51,289 nucleotides of DNA, from positions 1 to 51,289 of the forward strand of contig CAWUVH010000018.1 in NCBI GenBank assembly GCA_963925895.1. Reading direction: 5' to 3'. Below, in pieces: positions 1 to 7,788 of the stretch. Numbering within the stretch: the first letter of the stretch is position 1; each line of letters opens with the position of its first letter. The DNA is from Eutrophovita sp913057845 (lineage in GTDB: Bacteria; Pseudomonadota; Gammaproteobacteria; Burkholderiales; Eutrophovitaceae). The notes under the pieces were generated by a model. That model was not told the DNA's origin, did no database searches, and saw nothing but the letters and a program-made list of their open reading frames with translations. The position numbers and the translations under genes were made by a program.

Positions 1-2
1 GT

Positions 3-197
3 GTCGATGTCAGCGCAAACGTCACGATACAAGCCTCATCACACGCGAACACACCCACCACCAGTGGATTTACCGCCACCCAAGTGGGCACCGTCTCCGT
101 ATCAGGAACACTCGCAAACGCAAGCTCCAGCGCCGCAGTCACGAATGCAGCAGAACTCGGACAACCCACAGTAGGAACGACAGTCGTTAATCCTTAA
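3..197 (+). CDS. C-terminal end of a secreted beta-rich protein (partial)
   Basis: This is an open frame entering from the left edge and ending at a TAA stop; only the last 64 residues are present. The composition is Ser/Thr/Ala/Val-rich with alternating hydrophobic residues, starting VDVSANVTIQASSHANTP. It resembles the end of the beta-rich module in the two large FecR-domain proteins of this window, for example a segment ending IAVTVEHRLNRS in the gene at 48039. The pattern is V-D, then V-T-hydrophobic, then a Ser/Thr-rich turn, then a final strand. I infer that it is the tail of a further family member, but the diagnostic FecR domain lies outside the window. The other two frames have base composition unlike coding sequence. 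Confidence 0.55.
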   Translation, partial: VDVSANVTIQASSHANTPTTSGFTATQVGTVSVSGTLANASSSAAVTNAAELGQPTVGTTVVNP

Positions 198-240
198 CGA
201 ATAGGTTGACTGGTGGCAGGAACCAAAAGATCAATTGTTT

Positions 241-381
241 CATGCATCTTTCGTGTACTTACCATTCCCTTGCGTCTTGGGATTAAGTGAGCATCTGGAC
301 GATCTGGACGTTATTCGTGGTGATGTGTTTGAACTCGTTACAACAAAGTAGGGCACCCATCTGTGGGAGATGTTGCCGTAG
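241..381 (+). pseudogene. Decayed inverted copy of the Cys-rich secreted protein at 400-783
   Basis: No start codon is available in this frame and there are stops at 349 and 379. The reading DDLDVIRGDVFELVTTK, then a stop, then GTHLWE parallels QDLEVIRGGSFGHIVPK, then DGMWE, in the intact gene on the opposite strand. At DNA level, bases 301-320 match the reverse complement of 557-576 at 17 of 20 positions. An upstream C-x-x-G is also shared at nearly the same spacing. The simplest reading is an inverted duplication whose plus-strand copy lost its start and acquired stops. Confidence 0.6.
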
Positions 382-399
382 CACCCTAAACTTGATACG

Positions 400-783
400 T
401 TAATGGTTGATACAAAAAACGACCTCATCCGGAATTGACCAACAGCTCCGGTCTTGCTTAAGACCTTGGAAGCATTCGTTAATTGTTGTGTAACCGCCTT
501 CATTCCAGCAAAACTCCCACATTCCGTCTTTAGGCACGATATGACCAAAGGAGCCACCCCGAATAACCTCTAGATCTTGTGGATTGCAAGTTTCCATGCC
601 GGATCTACAAGCCGTCTTTAATAAACCGTCTGTAAATTCACCCGTTTCAGTATCCAGCTCACAAGGTCCATTGATACCGATTCCGCCATTAACGGTTAAT
701 TTACAATACGCATTTTGTGCATTACTTGTCGGAATGCTCATTATCGAAGTTAGCGTGATGGCGATGAGTAGCTTAGTGATCAT
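400..783 (-). CDS. Small secreted Cys-rich protein of unknown function
   Basis: This 127-residue protein has a clear N-terminal signal peptide (MITKLLIAITLTSIMS, probable cleavage after SNA near residue 22). The mature part contains eight cysteines, an even number consistent with disulfides in the periplasm or outside the cell. I do not recognise the family. Conspicuous segments are the Gly-rich NGGIGINGPC near residues 32-41 and CWNEGG near residue 92. It is a single gene with an AT-rich upstream region of about 210 bases (784-997), where I see several TATA-like stretches but cannot assign a promoter. A broken inverted relative lies immediately downstream at 241-381, so the gene belongs to a family that duplicates locally. 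Confidence 0.7.
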   Translation of the reverse strand: MITKLLIAITLTSIMSIPTSNAQNAYCKLTVNGGIGINGPCELDTETGEFTDGLLKTACRSGMETCNPQDLEVIRGGSFGHIVPKDGMWEFCWNEGGYTTINECFQGLKQDRSCWSIPDEVVFCINH

Positions 784-997
784 TGTATATGGATGTTAGT
801 TATTAAGTTTTTCTGTTAAGTCTCTATTTATATGAGTTAAATTTATATTATTTGGCGCGCGGTATACTGCTATTTATATACCTAGCAAACTCATTAGTCT
901 ACATTTTAGAGTATATGGCGATTATCCACATATATTCCACATTGCGTATAATGTATATTATGTCAAGTTGATAATCTATTAACAAGGACAAGGTCTT

Positions 998-1693
998 TTA
1001 GTCGTCTTCTTCGTGTTCTCCCTCATCTTTCTCTCGAGAGCTCTCAGGAACATCGTTATCCAGCGCTGACTTATGGTGAGACACCCTATCAACCAGCACG
1101 TTTAATTTTTCATCTGACAACTTCACAGGCGTACTTATTAATCCCGCCGGATCTATCGTGACATGATGCCCAGGCGCAACAATATGCTGCGTGTAAATAT
1201 CATTAGCCACCTCAATCTTCCCATTAAATAAGTGGAAAACTGACTCAACTTCATGAATATGACCAAGGAACTCCGTGCCTCGAATACCAATCGTTGCAAC
1301 CGGTGTCTCAATATTTACTTTCTCCGGGGTCTTCTTCGCTACCTGTCCAGATATAAACCGGAACGTACCTTTCGTCACCTTAAGAGAGACCGAGTCCTCA
1401 TCCCCACTATAAACAAATTTATCCAGTGTCAACTCAGCATTCTGACTGATATAAATCGCAGTTTGATCAAGTAAATATACCTTCGCGCGACTCCTACCCC
1501 CCGTGGCGATCACATCATCCTCATATAGCTTTGAGTTTACTTCTGCAGCAATCGATGAACCCTCCCGCTCAATAGACACCGTACCGATAACGACTGTTAA
1601 AACACCAATCGTCTCCGCCGCGAAGGATAATGAAGACATACCTAGGCATAAAACAAGGATCAAATATCGGATAAAGAGGCGATTTATATTCAT
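998..1693 (-). CDS. Secreted FecR-domain protein, short form
   Basis: This 231-residue protein has a signal peptide (residues 1-25, cut near SFA-AE) followed by a complete FecR domain. Shared motifs are GTVSIEREG (about 37-45), DDVIATGGRSRAKVYLLDQT (about 59-78), LKVTKGTFRFISGQVA, and the hallmark ETPVATIGIRGTEFLG (about 129-144). The domain ends with the same VTIDPAGLISTPVKL segment found in the two larger relatives in this window. After about residue 210 there is only a short acidic tail (EKDEGEHEEDD), so the long acidic linker and the C-terminal modules are absent. In known systems FecR domains sense iron-siderophore signals and control FecI, but no sigma factor or TonB receptor is nearby and the protein is exported. 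It is either a truncated derivative or a stand-alone short form; the clean stop argues against recent breakage. Confidence 0.85.
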   Translation of the reverse strand: MNINRLFIRYLILVLCLGMSSLSFAAETIGVLTVVIGTVSIEREGSSIAAEVNSKLYEDDVIATGGRSRAKVYLLDQTAIYISQNAELTLDKFVYSGDEDSVSLKVTKGTFRFISGQVAKKTPEKVNIETPVATIGIRGTEFLGHIHEVESVFHLFNGKIEVANDIYTQHIVAPGHHVTIDPAGLISTPVKLSDEKLNVLVDRVSHHKSALDNDVPESSREKDEGEHEEDD

Positions 1694-2031
1694 CTATATA
1701 TGCTTTTTATCTCATGAATCGGTCCCTATCTTCGAGTCACTGCCGAAACATGGCTCCTTTATATCGATTAGGACCAGTCACATCCACACTAAAACCCTTA
1801 TGCGCAGTATTTGTAGTATCCCCATTTCCAACTATGTTAATTCGTATTGCGAAACCATTTTGTTTTTATACGAGTCATTAGTTACACAAAACGCCCTGCC
1901 ATATCATTCCATACCTCTTGTCGCAAATGAGTTCCATGCACTTTCCATTGCGTCGAGATTAATCATCGATTAGCGTTTTTCTTTTATTGACTGACGTATC
2001 ACTATTTTTTGACTTTGAGAGACGTAACTCA
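1694..2031. other. Intergenic gap of 338 bases
   Basis: This AT-rich gap lies between the start of the short FecR-domain gene and the end of the glutathione S-transferase gene. It should contain the promoter of the FecR gene, read on the minus strand. I see no gene, RNA or clear terminator in it. The plus-strand frame that crosses it has no recognisable protein and mostly mirrors the FecR gene. Confidence 0.5.
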
Positions 2032-2976
2032 TTACATCAATCCTATCCGGTAACCGAATCGTGGAAAATGGACGCACACAGTGCCTACATCTTCGGTGAA
2101 ACGTTCTATCACGACTGTCTCTGCATCGGCGTAACGTAACTTCCCTGCGACAGGTTGTTCGCCGCCATTCACGTCAGGTTGAACCGTTATCGATTGCCCT
2201 ACCGAGAGCTCCTGAGGGTCATGGGCGGCGACACCCGCAGCAGCAGCAGGCTCCTGAACCCGTGCCCGCGATATGGCATCAAGTGGCTCCATGTCGATAG
2301 CAGTACCGTGGCCGATGCCCTGAATATTTCCCTCCCATCGGACGAGGTCCTTGAATTCGGCCAGAAATGAAGGGCCGCCTGCCCATCGGCCGCGCAAGAA
2401 CCAAACCAGATAGTAGAACTGTGCATCGATCGCCGCGGGCTGCGAACCGAGTAAGAATCGCCGCCCGTCAGATAATTGCGCGTTAAGCCATGACAGCGGT
2501 GCGCGCATTTGTGAAGCCAGATGAGGTAGCGTAGCGTTTGCCTGTTTCAACTCTACAGTCCAATCCTCTCCGAGGTATAAACGTCCACGATCCTCTGCAA
2601 AATCCTTGTCCAACTGATCGCCAGCCGAGCCAAGAATATGTCGCACAGTTTGGTCGAACAATGCCCCGTCCGTCCATCGACTTAGGCACCACATCAAACC
2701 CTGTTCGGAAGTAGGCATGATGGTCGGTGAAGGAAATCGTCGTTCAAGTTCGCGGATGATGCATTGGCTGTCACAAAATATATCTGCACCAATTTGCATG
2801 ACCGGTGTGCGTCGATAGCCGCCGGTCAGTGCAGTTAACATTGGCTTGGGTGGTAGGCGTGGAATATCCACGTTGCGCCAGGTAAGTCCCTTGATACCAA
2901 AGACGACTCTAACTTTCTCAGAAACAGGGGATTGCGGGTAGGCGTGGAAGATAACCTCGGATTTTGGGTCAGACAA
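2032..2976 (-). CDS. Glutathione S-transferase family protein with C-terminal extension
   Basis: The N-terminal thioredoxin-fold domain carries YPQSPVSEKVRVVFGIKG at residues 13-30, where Ser16-Pro17 sits at the usual glutathione-contact position. TPVMQIG and a D-S-Q-C-I segment near residue 70 fill the glutathione gamma-glutamyl site. A helical GST C-domain follows to about residue 225. At 314 residues it is about 100 longer than a standard GST, because of an Ala/Pro-rich linker and a small beta-rich tail (VGQSITVQPD to VHFPRFGYRIG). The substrate cannot be inferred. The gene stands alone between two FecR paralogs. Its DNA, especially the part encoding the tail around 2200-2300, is visibly GC-richer than its AT-rich surroundings, which suggests acquisition by transfer. 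Confidence 0.85.
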   Translation of the reverse strand: MSDPKSEVIFHAYPQSPVSEKVRVVFGIKGLTWRNVDIPRLPPKPMLTALTGGYRRTPVMQIGADIFCDSQCIIRELERRFPSPTIMPTSEQGLMWCLSRWTDGALFDQTVRHILGSAGDQLDKDFAEDRGRLYLGEDWTVELKQANATLPHLASQMRAPLSWLNAQLSDGRRFLLGSQPAAIDAQFYYLVWFLRGRWAGGPSFLAEFKDLVRWEGNIQGIGHGTAIDMEPLDAISRARVQEPAAAAGVAAHDPQELSVGQSITVQPDVNGGEQPVAGKLRYADAETVVIERFTEDVGTVCVHFPRFGYRIGLM

Positions 2977-3057
2977 TTTGTACTCCTTTGCGGAAATTTA
3001 GCTACGACCATACTACACATCGTAATTGGTTTTGGATTGGGTTATCTATATCAATAG

Positions 3058-3077
3058 ACTGCATATTTCCATGCAGT
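3058..3077 (-). other. Stem-loop downstream of the large FecR-domain gene
   Basis: A perfect 7-bp inverted repeat (ACTGCAT / ATGCAGT, 6-base loop) begins nine bases after the stop codon of the FecR-domain gene. It could end or protect the mRNA. There is no T-run on the minus-strand side, so I do not call it a Rho-independent terminator. Confidence 0.35.
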
Positions 3078-3085
3078 GAGAAACA

Positions 3086-5410
3086 TTAATCTGTTGTAAT
3101 GGTCGGCTGCACAAACTCGACATTAACAGAACTCGTATTTGAACTATCGCTCGCTCGCCCCAAGGCCTCCAAGCTCACTGCAGTTCGCTGATTGCCAGCG
3201 TTTTTACGAAAATCAAGCTCCAGGGCAAGATCAAAATTAGCAGCAGTACCACTACCGTTTTGAATGGTCAACGTAAGTGAATCATCAGCGTCCAGCGCCA
3301 CTGCGGAGCCGAATAAACTAGTATCGGTCGCGAACCTCATGTTCCCTACTGCAAAACCAGCATCAACAAATTGCTGAACTGCCTCATTTCTTATTTGCAC
3401 GTCAAATGAGACATTCGACGCTAAGGACGACGCGGTATCAATAAGCGATCCACTAGCGTCTATATCTACAGTCTTTGTTCCAACTCGGTACACGATCTTG
3501 GTAGCAGTCGTTAGAGTCCCGCCAGTATTACTGGAGTTTGTCGCATCACTCGTCAACTGAAAGGTGTAGGTTCCATCTTGACCGAAAGCGGTCTCTCCAA
3601 TATCTCCGCCCGGAACCAGTTGCGTGATGTCGTTCCAATCTGAGAACCTGATCAGGGTACTTGTGTCTCTGGCACTGGACAAAATCCCGTTGATCCGTGT
3701 GAAATCATCTCTAGGTTTGGTCTCTAAGTCTGTGATCAGGAAAGCGATAGCCTGACTAACGATAACCGCTCCATTTTGAGCCTGCAATAGAATATCAAGC
3801 GAATTATCACTCTCAAAATTCGGAGGTGTGACGAAGCTAAGCTCACCAGTGGCGCCATTTATCGTGAACAAATCATTATCGAACTGCCCCGACGGCAGTG
3901 AAAAACTGGTGGGCGTTTCCGGTGTATTGCCATTGGAGGTTACTGCAGTAGCACTTATAGCAACGAAACTCAGCGGACTTTGAATATTCTCGACTAAATC
4001 GACCGTTGATGGAGCACTAATTGTCACAGACGATACTATCTCACTGGCCTCCTGTGCCACCGACTCTGTCTCCTGCGCTGCTGCTTCCGACACAACACTT
4101 TGAATGATATCAGTGGGGACTTCAACCGGAACAAAAACTGGCACAAATACTACCGGTGCAGCAGGTGCGCTCATGACACTGACTGGTGCAGGAGCTGGCG
4201 CACTCACTGTCGCTGGGCCTGCTGCTGCGGGACCATCGCCGCCCGAATCGGCTGAGAAGATATCGCCACCACCACTATCACCGCTCGAATCACCTGAATC
4301 ACCCACAGCTGGGGCCGGTGCGCCACCTCCATCATCTCCGCCTGAGGATCCACCATCATCTCCGCCTGAGGATCCACCATCATCTCCACCTGAGGATCCA
4401 CCATCATCTCCGCCGCTGTCATCTCCGCCGCTGTCATCTCCGCCGCTGTCATCTCCTTCGCCATCGTCGCCACTGCTGTCATCCCCTTCACTTTCGTCAC
4501 CACCGCTCTCTTCTTCGTCACCACCGCTCTCTTCTTCGTCACCACCGCTCTCTTCTTCGTCTCCGCCTTCTTCTTCGTCACCGCCTTCTTCTTCGTCACC
4601 GCCTTCTTCTTCACTCTCTTCTTCGTCACTCTCTTCTTCGTCACTCTCTTCTTCGTCACCCTCTTCTTCGTCACCCTCTTCTTCGTCACCCTCTTCTTCG
4701 TCACCCTCTTCTTCTTCACTCTCTTCTTCGTCTTCTTCGTCTTCTTTACGACTCTCAGGCTGATCCGCCGTCTCATTGTCAAGCACTTCCTTACGTGTCG
4801 ACACAGCATCCACCAAAGCACTTAACTGTTCCTGCGGCAACTTCACAGGTGCACTGATTAAACCCACCGGATCGATCGTCACGCCAAATCCAGGCACTCC
4901 AACTTGTTGTGTGTAGCTGTCATTTGCCACCTCAATCTTTCCATTAAATAATGCAATGACCGATTCCGCCGCACCGATTTGTCCAATAAACTCAGTACCC
5001 CGAACACCAATCGTTGCAACTGGCGTCTCTACATTCACTTTCTCAGGGGTCTTCGTCGCTACTTTTCCAGAAATGAACCTGAACGTGCCTTTGGTTACCT
5101 TGAGCGAGACAGCATCATCGTCAGTACCAAAGACAAACTTGTCTAGCTGAAGCTCCGCGTTCTGACTGATATTGATTGCCGTTTGATCAAGCAACAACAC
5201 TTGGGCTCGACTCTTTCCACCCGTAACAATGACATCGTCCTCAAAAACCTTTGCCTTAGACTCCGCCTCAATCACCGCACCTTCACGCTCAATAGACACA
5301 GAACCGATAACAACCGATAACACACCAATCGGATCCGCAGCATGCGACAGACTGGCTATTAAAAAATAGCTCAGAATGAGAAAAATACTGCTGAAGCTTC
5401 GCTTCAGCAT
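3086..5410 (-). CDS. Large secreted FecR-domain protein with acidic repeat linker and cadherin-like C-terminus
   Basis: I place the start at ATG 5410 (MLKRSFSS), five codons inside the longest frame, giving about 774 residues with a signal peptide cut near SHA-AD. Numbering from the longest frame, residues 30-215 are a FecR domain with ETPVATIGVRGTEFIG near 132-147. Residues 226-370 are almost pure Glu/Asp/Ser/Gly in nested tandem repeats. An Ala/Pro/Val-rich stretch follows (about 370-445). Residues 500-560 are cadherin-like (DNDLFTINGATGELSFVTPP). Residues 575-779 form a beta-rich module also present in the protein at 48039. The acidic linker could bind calcium or keep the protein extended. 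Function is unknown; a surface-exposed or secreted role is inferred. No sigma factor, transporter or secretion gene is adjacent. The short form at 998-1693 is its nearest paralog. Confidence 0.85.
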   Translation of the reverse strand: MLKRSFSSIFLILSYFLIASLSHAADPIGVLSVVIGSVSIEREGAVIEAESKAKVFEDDVIVTGGKSRAQVLLLDQTAINISQNAELQLDKFVFGTDDDAVSLKVTKGTFRFISGKVATKTPEKVNVETPVATIGVRGTEFIGQIGAAESVIALFNGKIEVANDSYTQQVGVPGFGVTIDPVGLISAPVKLPQEQLSALVDAVSTRKEVLDNETADQPESRKEDEEDEEESEEEEGDEEEGDEEEGDEEEGDEEESDEEESDEEESEEEGGDEEEGGDEEEGGDEEESGGDEEESGGDEEESGGDESEGDDSSGDDGEGDDSGGDDSGGDDSGGDDGGSSGGDDGGSSGGDDGGSSGGDDGGGAPAPAVGDSGDSSGDSGGGDIFSADSGGDGPAAAGPATVSAPAPAPVSVMSAPAAPVVFVPVFVPVEVPTDIIQSVVSEAAAQETESVAQEASEIVSSVTISAPSTVDLVENIQSPLSFVAISATAVTSNGNTPETPTSFSLPSGQFDNDLFTINGATGELSFVTPPNFESDNSLDILLQAQNGAVIVSQAIAFLITDLETKPRDDFTRINGILSSARDTSTLIRFSDWNDITQLVPGGDIGETAFGQDGTYTFQLTSDATNSSNTGGTLTTATKIVYRVGTKTVDIDASGSLIDTASSLASNVSFDVQIRNEAVQQFVDAGFAVGNMRFATDTSLFGSAVALDADDSLTLTIQNGSGTAANFDLALELDFRKNAGNQRTAVSLEALGRASDSSNTSSVNVEFVQPTITTD
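4318..4752 (-). repeat. Nested acidic tandem repeats inside the FecR-domain gene
   Basis: Read in the coding direction, units change stepwise. There are 15-base units encoding GDEEE and then SDEEE, 18-base units encoding GGDEEE (three), 21-base units encoding GGDEEES (three), 15-base units encoding GDDSG (several) and 24-base units encoding GGSSGGDD (three). Every period is a multiple of three, so copy-number change would keep the frame. The array makes spurious open frames on both strands. Confidence 0.9.
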
Positions 5411-5578
5411 AATAAACGCCAACATAGATTCCCTATAACCTCAAGACCCATCAAAATATTCCTTAACAATCACGCGCATCGGTAACAAAACAGTAAAATC
5501 AGCATTTTAACGTGACAAGTTTAACTAGTCAGAATACATGTCTTTAACTTGCAAGAATTTTGGCGGGATTAACATCTA

Positions 5579-6325
5579 ATGACAGAGACCCGAAATAAAA
5601 CATTCAGACACATTGTTGTGTTTGGTTCATCAGGAGCGATTGGCAACGCTCTCATCCAACAACTCGCTGAGAAACATCCGAACGCGACCGTTTCGGGTAT
5701 CTCAAGAACACAGATCAATCAAGAACCAAGACAGTCGAACGTCAATTTACACGTGTGTAACTATGCGGATGAATATGAACTCTCACGACTGTCCAATGAG
5801 TTTGGTGAGCAACATCCGTGTATCGACCTATTATTAATTGCCTCTGGGGTATTGACTGCAGTCTCTCCTAAGCCGGAAAAAAGCGTGAATGACATTACCG
5901 AGATAGAACTTCTCGAAAACATAAGAATCAACGCAATTATTCCTGCATTGATATTCAAACATTTTTTCCTTTTATTAAAAGCTTCTTCGAACCCGACGTT
6001 CGGCGCGCTCTCTGCACGAATCGGAAGTATTTCCGATAACCGACTGGGTGGATGGTATGCCTACCGTATGGCCAAGGCGGCACTGAATATGTTCATCAAA
6101 ACAGCATCTCTTGAGCTGAAACGAAAAAATAAACAGAGCGTTGTCGTGGGCTTGCATCCTGGCACAGTAAAAACAAAGTTCTCAGAGCGGTTCATCAACG
6201 ACACGACCAAGAACTGTTTTACGCCAGAAGTAGCCGCCACTCAGTTAATTAATGTTTTCTCAGAACTCACACCCTCACAAACCGGCAAATGTTTCGCGTG
6301 GGATGGCAGCGAGATTCAACCGTAA
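5579..6325 (+). CDS. Short-chain dehydrogenase/reductase (SDR)
   Basis: This 248-residue protein has a Rossmann fold typical of classical SDR oxidoreductases. The nucleotide-binding motif is GSSGAIGNALIQQL at residues 17-30, and LLLIASG near 85 corresponds to the NAG motif, here altered. The catalytic Ser lies in ARIGSISDN and the catalytic Tyr-Lys pair is YRMAK near residues 160-164. LHPGTVKTKFSE after the active site is the usual PG motif. It resembles the CsgA-like SDRs, often annotated as cell-to-cell signalling C-factor proteins, but the substrate is unknown. It is transcribed alone, divergently from the FecR-domain gene and convergently with rfbC. Confidence 0.85.
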   Translation: MTETRNKTFRHIVVFGSSGAIGNALIQQLAEKHPNATVSGISRTQINQEPRQSNVNLHVCNYADEYELSRLSNEFGEQHPCIDLLLIASGVLTAVSPKPEKSVNDITEIELLENIRINAIIPALIFKHFFLLLKASSNPTFGALSARIGSISDNRLGGWYAYRMAKAALNMFIKTASLELKRKNKQSVVVGLHPGTVKTKFSERFINDTTKNCFTPEVAATQLINVFSELTPSQTGKCFAWDGSEIQP

Positions 6326-6353
6326 TTGATAGGTAGATAACAATCGGTCAAAT

Positions 6354-6905
6354 TTAAAAAAACTCAGCTTGCCCGAGCCCTACACCTTTCGCATCTTTTT
6401 CAGAAACTGCATATGGCTGTTCAAGCTTTGGCCATTCGATACCCAAATCTGGATCATCCCAACGAATACAAACTTCGTTAGCACTCGAATAGTAATTTGT
6501 CGTTTTATATAACACTTCCACTTTTTCGGATAGTGCTAAAAAACCATGGCCAAATCCTTCAGGGATCCACAGTTGTTTTCTATTCGAAGCACTCAAAAAC
6601 ACTGAGGCACAACGTCCAAAAAATTTCGATTCCTTTCTTAAATCGACCGCAACATCAAAGATTTCTCCAATCAAAACTCTAACGAGCTTGCCCTGTGCCA
6701 TAGGATTCGTTTGATAGTGAATGCCCCTTAGGACACCAGCTTTAGAAACGGAATGGTTGTCTTGTACAAAATCAATCTCGGGCTGACCTACAACGGAGCG
6801 GAATCGTTCTAAATTAAAACTCTCGTAGAAACAACCTCGCTCATCATTAAAAATAGTGGGCTCAATTAGCTTTACTCCGGGCAGTGCCGTATCAGTCAAT
6901 TTCAC
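6354..6905 (-). CDS. rfbC: dTDP-4-dehydrorhamnose 3,5-epimerase
   Basis: This cupin enzyme catalyses the third step of dTDP-L-rhamnose synthesis, epimerising C3 and C5 of dTDP-4-keto-6-deoxyglucose. The 183-residue length is normal. RGIHYQ near residues 60-65 carries the catalytic His, and LYKTTNYYS near 132-140 carries the catalytic Tyr. QDNHS and WIPEGFGHGFLAL are other family signatures. It is the last gene of rfbBDAC and its start overlaps the end of rfbA by 14 bases, so the two are translationally coupled. Confidence 0.95.
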   Translation of the reverse strand: MKLTDTALPGVKLIEPTIFNDERGCFYESFNLERFRSVVGQPEIDFVQDNHSVSKAGVLRGIHYQTNPMAQGKLVRVLIGEIFDVAVDLRKESKFFGRCASVFLSASNRKQLWIPEGFGHGFLALSEKVEVLYKTTNYYSSANEVCIRWDDPDLGIEWPKLEQPYAVSEKDAKGVGLGQAEFF

Positions 6906-7788
6906 GTTTAAAATCCTCTGCCATCTTGTTCAGATAACGCCCATACGCACTATTAGCCAAGCGTTTCGCCTGTTTGATGATCTGATCAGGCTCCACCCAC
7001 CCTTTACGCAGCGCTATTTCCTCAGGACAGTGAATTTTCATCCCCTGCCGATGCTCGACCGCCTGCACGTATTGTGACGCCTCAGACAGACTCTCAGGTG
7101 TTCCAGTGTCAAACCAAACGTGGCCACGATCCAAGCGCTCCACATGCACTTGTGAGCGCTTGAGATACATATTATTTAAACCAGTAATTTCAAGCTCCCC
7201 CCTATCCGACGGGTTCAGTTCTCCCGCAAGTTTCGGCGCATCCTCATCATAAAAGTACAGCCCAGTCACGGCATAGTTGGATTTAGGCATTTTCGGTTTT
7301 TCTTCGATACCAATTAACTGTCCATCTCGCCCAATTTCAGCAACACCATAACGTTCTGGATCATGAACCTGACATGCAAATAACGTTAAATTTCGCGTTA
7401 AATCATGCGATATTTCCTGGAGCTTTTCACCGAACCCTGAACCATGAAAAATATTATCGCCAAGAATTAATGCGGACGGCGAATTGGCCAAGAATTTTTC
7501 ACCAATGATCAATGCTTGCGCAATGCCGTCGGGAGAAGGCTGAAGTTGATACTGAATTTCAATGCCCCACTGCTCACCCGTTCCAAGCAGTTGTTCAAAA
7601 CGAGGTAGATCCTCAGGCGTTGAAATCACCAATACTTCACGTATGCCAGCCAACATCAATGTAGACAGCGGATAATAAATCATCGGCTTATCGAAAACAG
7701 GCAACAGCTGTTTTGAGACAACATTGGTCATAGGATACAAACGCGTTCCCGAACCGCCGGCGAGAATGATGCCTTTTCGTTCTTTCAT
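6892..7788 (-). CDS. rfbA: Glucose-1-phosphate thymidylyltransferase
   Basis: This enzyme makes dTDP-glucose from dTTP and glucose-1-phosphate, the first and feedback-regulated step of dTDP-rhamnose synthesis. The nucleotidyltransferase signature GGSGTRLYPMT lies at residues 11-21. EKPKMPKSNYAVTGLYFYD carries the sugar-phosphate-binding lysine region, and LGDNIFHGSG near 110 the metal-binding Asp. Its 298 residues match RmlA. Its start overlaps the stop of rfbD by four bases (ATGA), showing tight operon coupling. Confidence 0.97.
   Translation of the reverse strand: MKERKGIILAGGSGTRLYPMTNVVSKQLLPVFDKPMIYYPLSTLMLAGIREVLVISTPEDLPRFEQLLGTGEQWGIEIQYQLQPSPDGIAQALIIGEKFLANSPSALILGDNIFHGSGFGEKLQEISHDLTRNLTLFACQVHDPERYGVAEIGRDGQLIGIEEKPKMPKSNYAVTGLYFYDEDAPKLAGELNPSDRGELEITGLNNMYLKRSQVHVERLDRGHVWFDTGTPESLSEASQYVQAVEHRQGMKIHCPEEIALRKGWVEPDQIIKQAKRLANSAYGRYLNKMAEDFKREID

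Noticed and set aside
240..557. Minus-strand frame of 105 codons
   Set aside because: It overlaps the signal-peptide gene at 400-783 in another frame, lacks family features and covers the decayed copy.
1503..1973. Plus-strand frame of 156 codons
   Set aside because: Its first half is the antisense of the FecR-domain gene and the rest is low-complexity intergenic DNA; no ribosome-binding site or recognisable domain.
4318..4752. Possible CRISPR array
   Set aside because: The repeats are contiguous with changing period and no unique spacers, and they are coding.
4104..4857. Long open frames on both strands over the acidic repeats, encoding Ser/Pro-, His/Leu/Arg- and Lys/Val-rich proteins
   Set aside because: They are artefacts of the codon-triplet repeats; the minus-strand FecR frame continues with signal peptide and domains on both sides, the others do not.
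998..5410. Classical FecIR iron-signalling system
   Set aside because: The FecR-domain proteins are exported by signal peptides, lack the cytoplasmic anti-sigma N-terminus, and there is no FecI or TonB receptor in the window.
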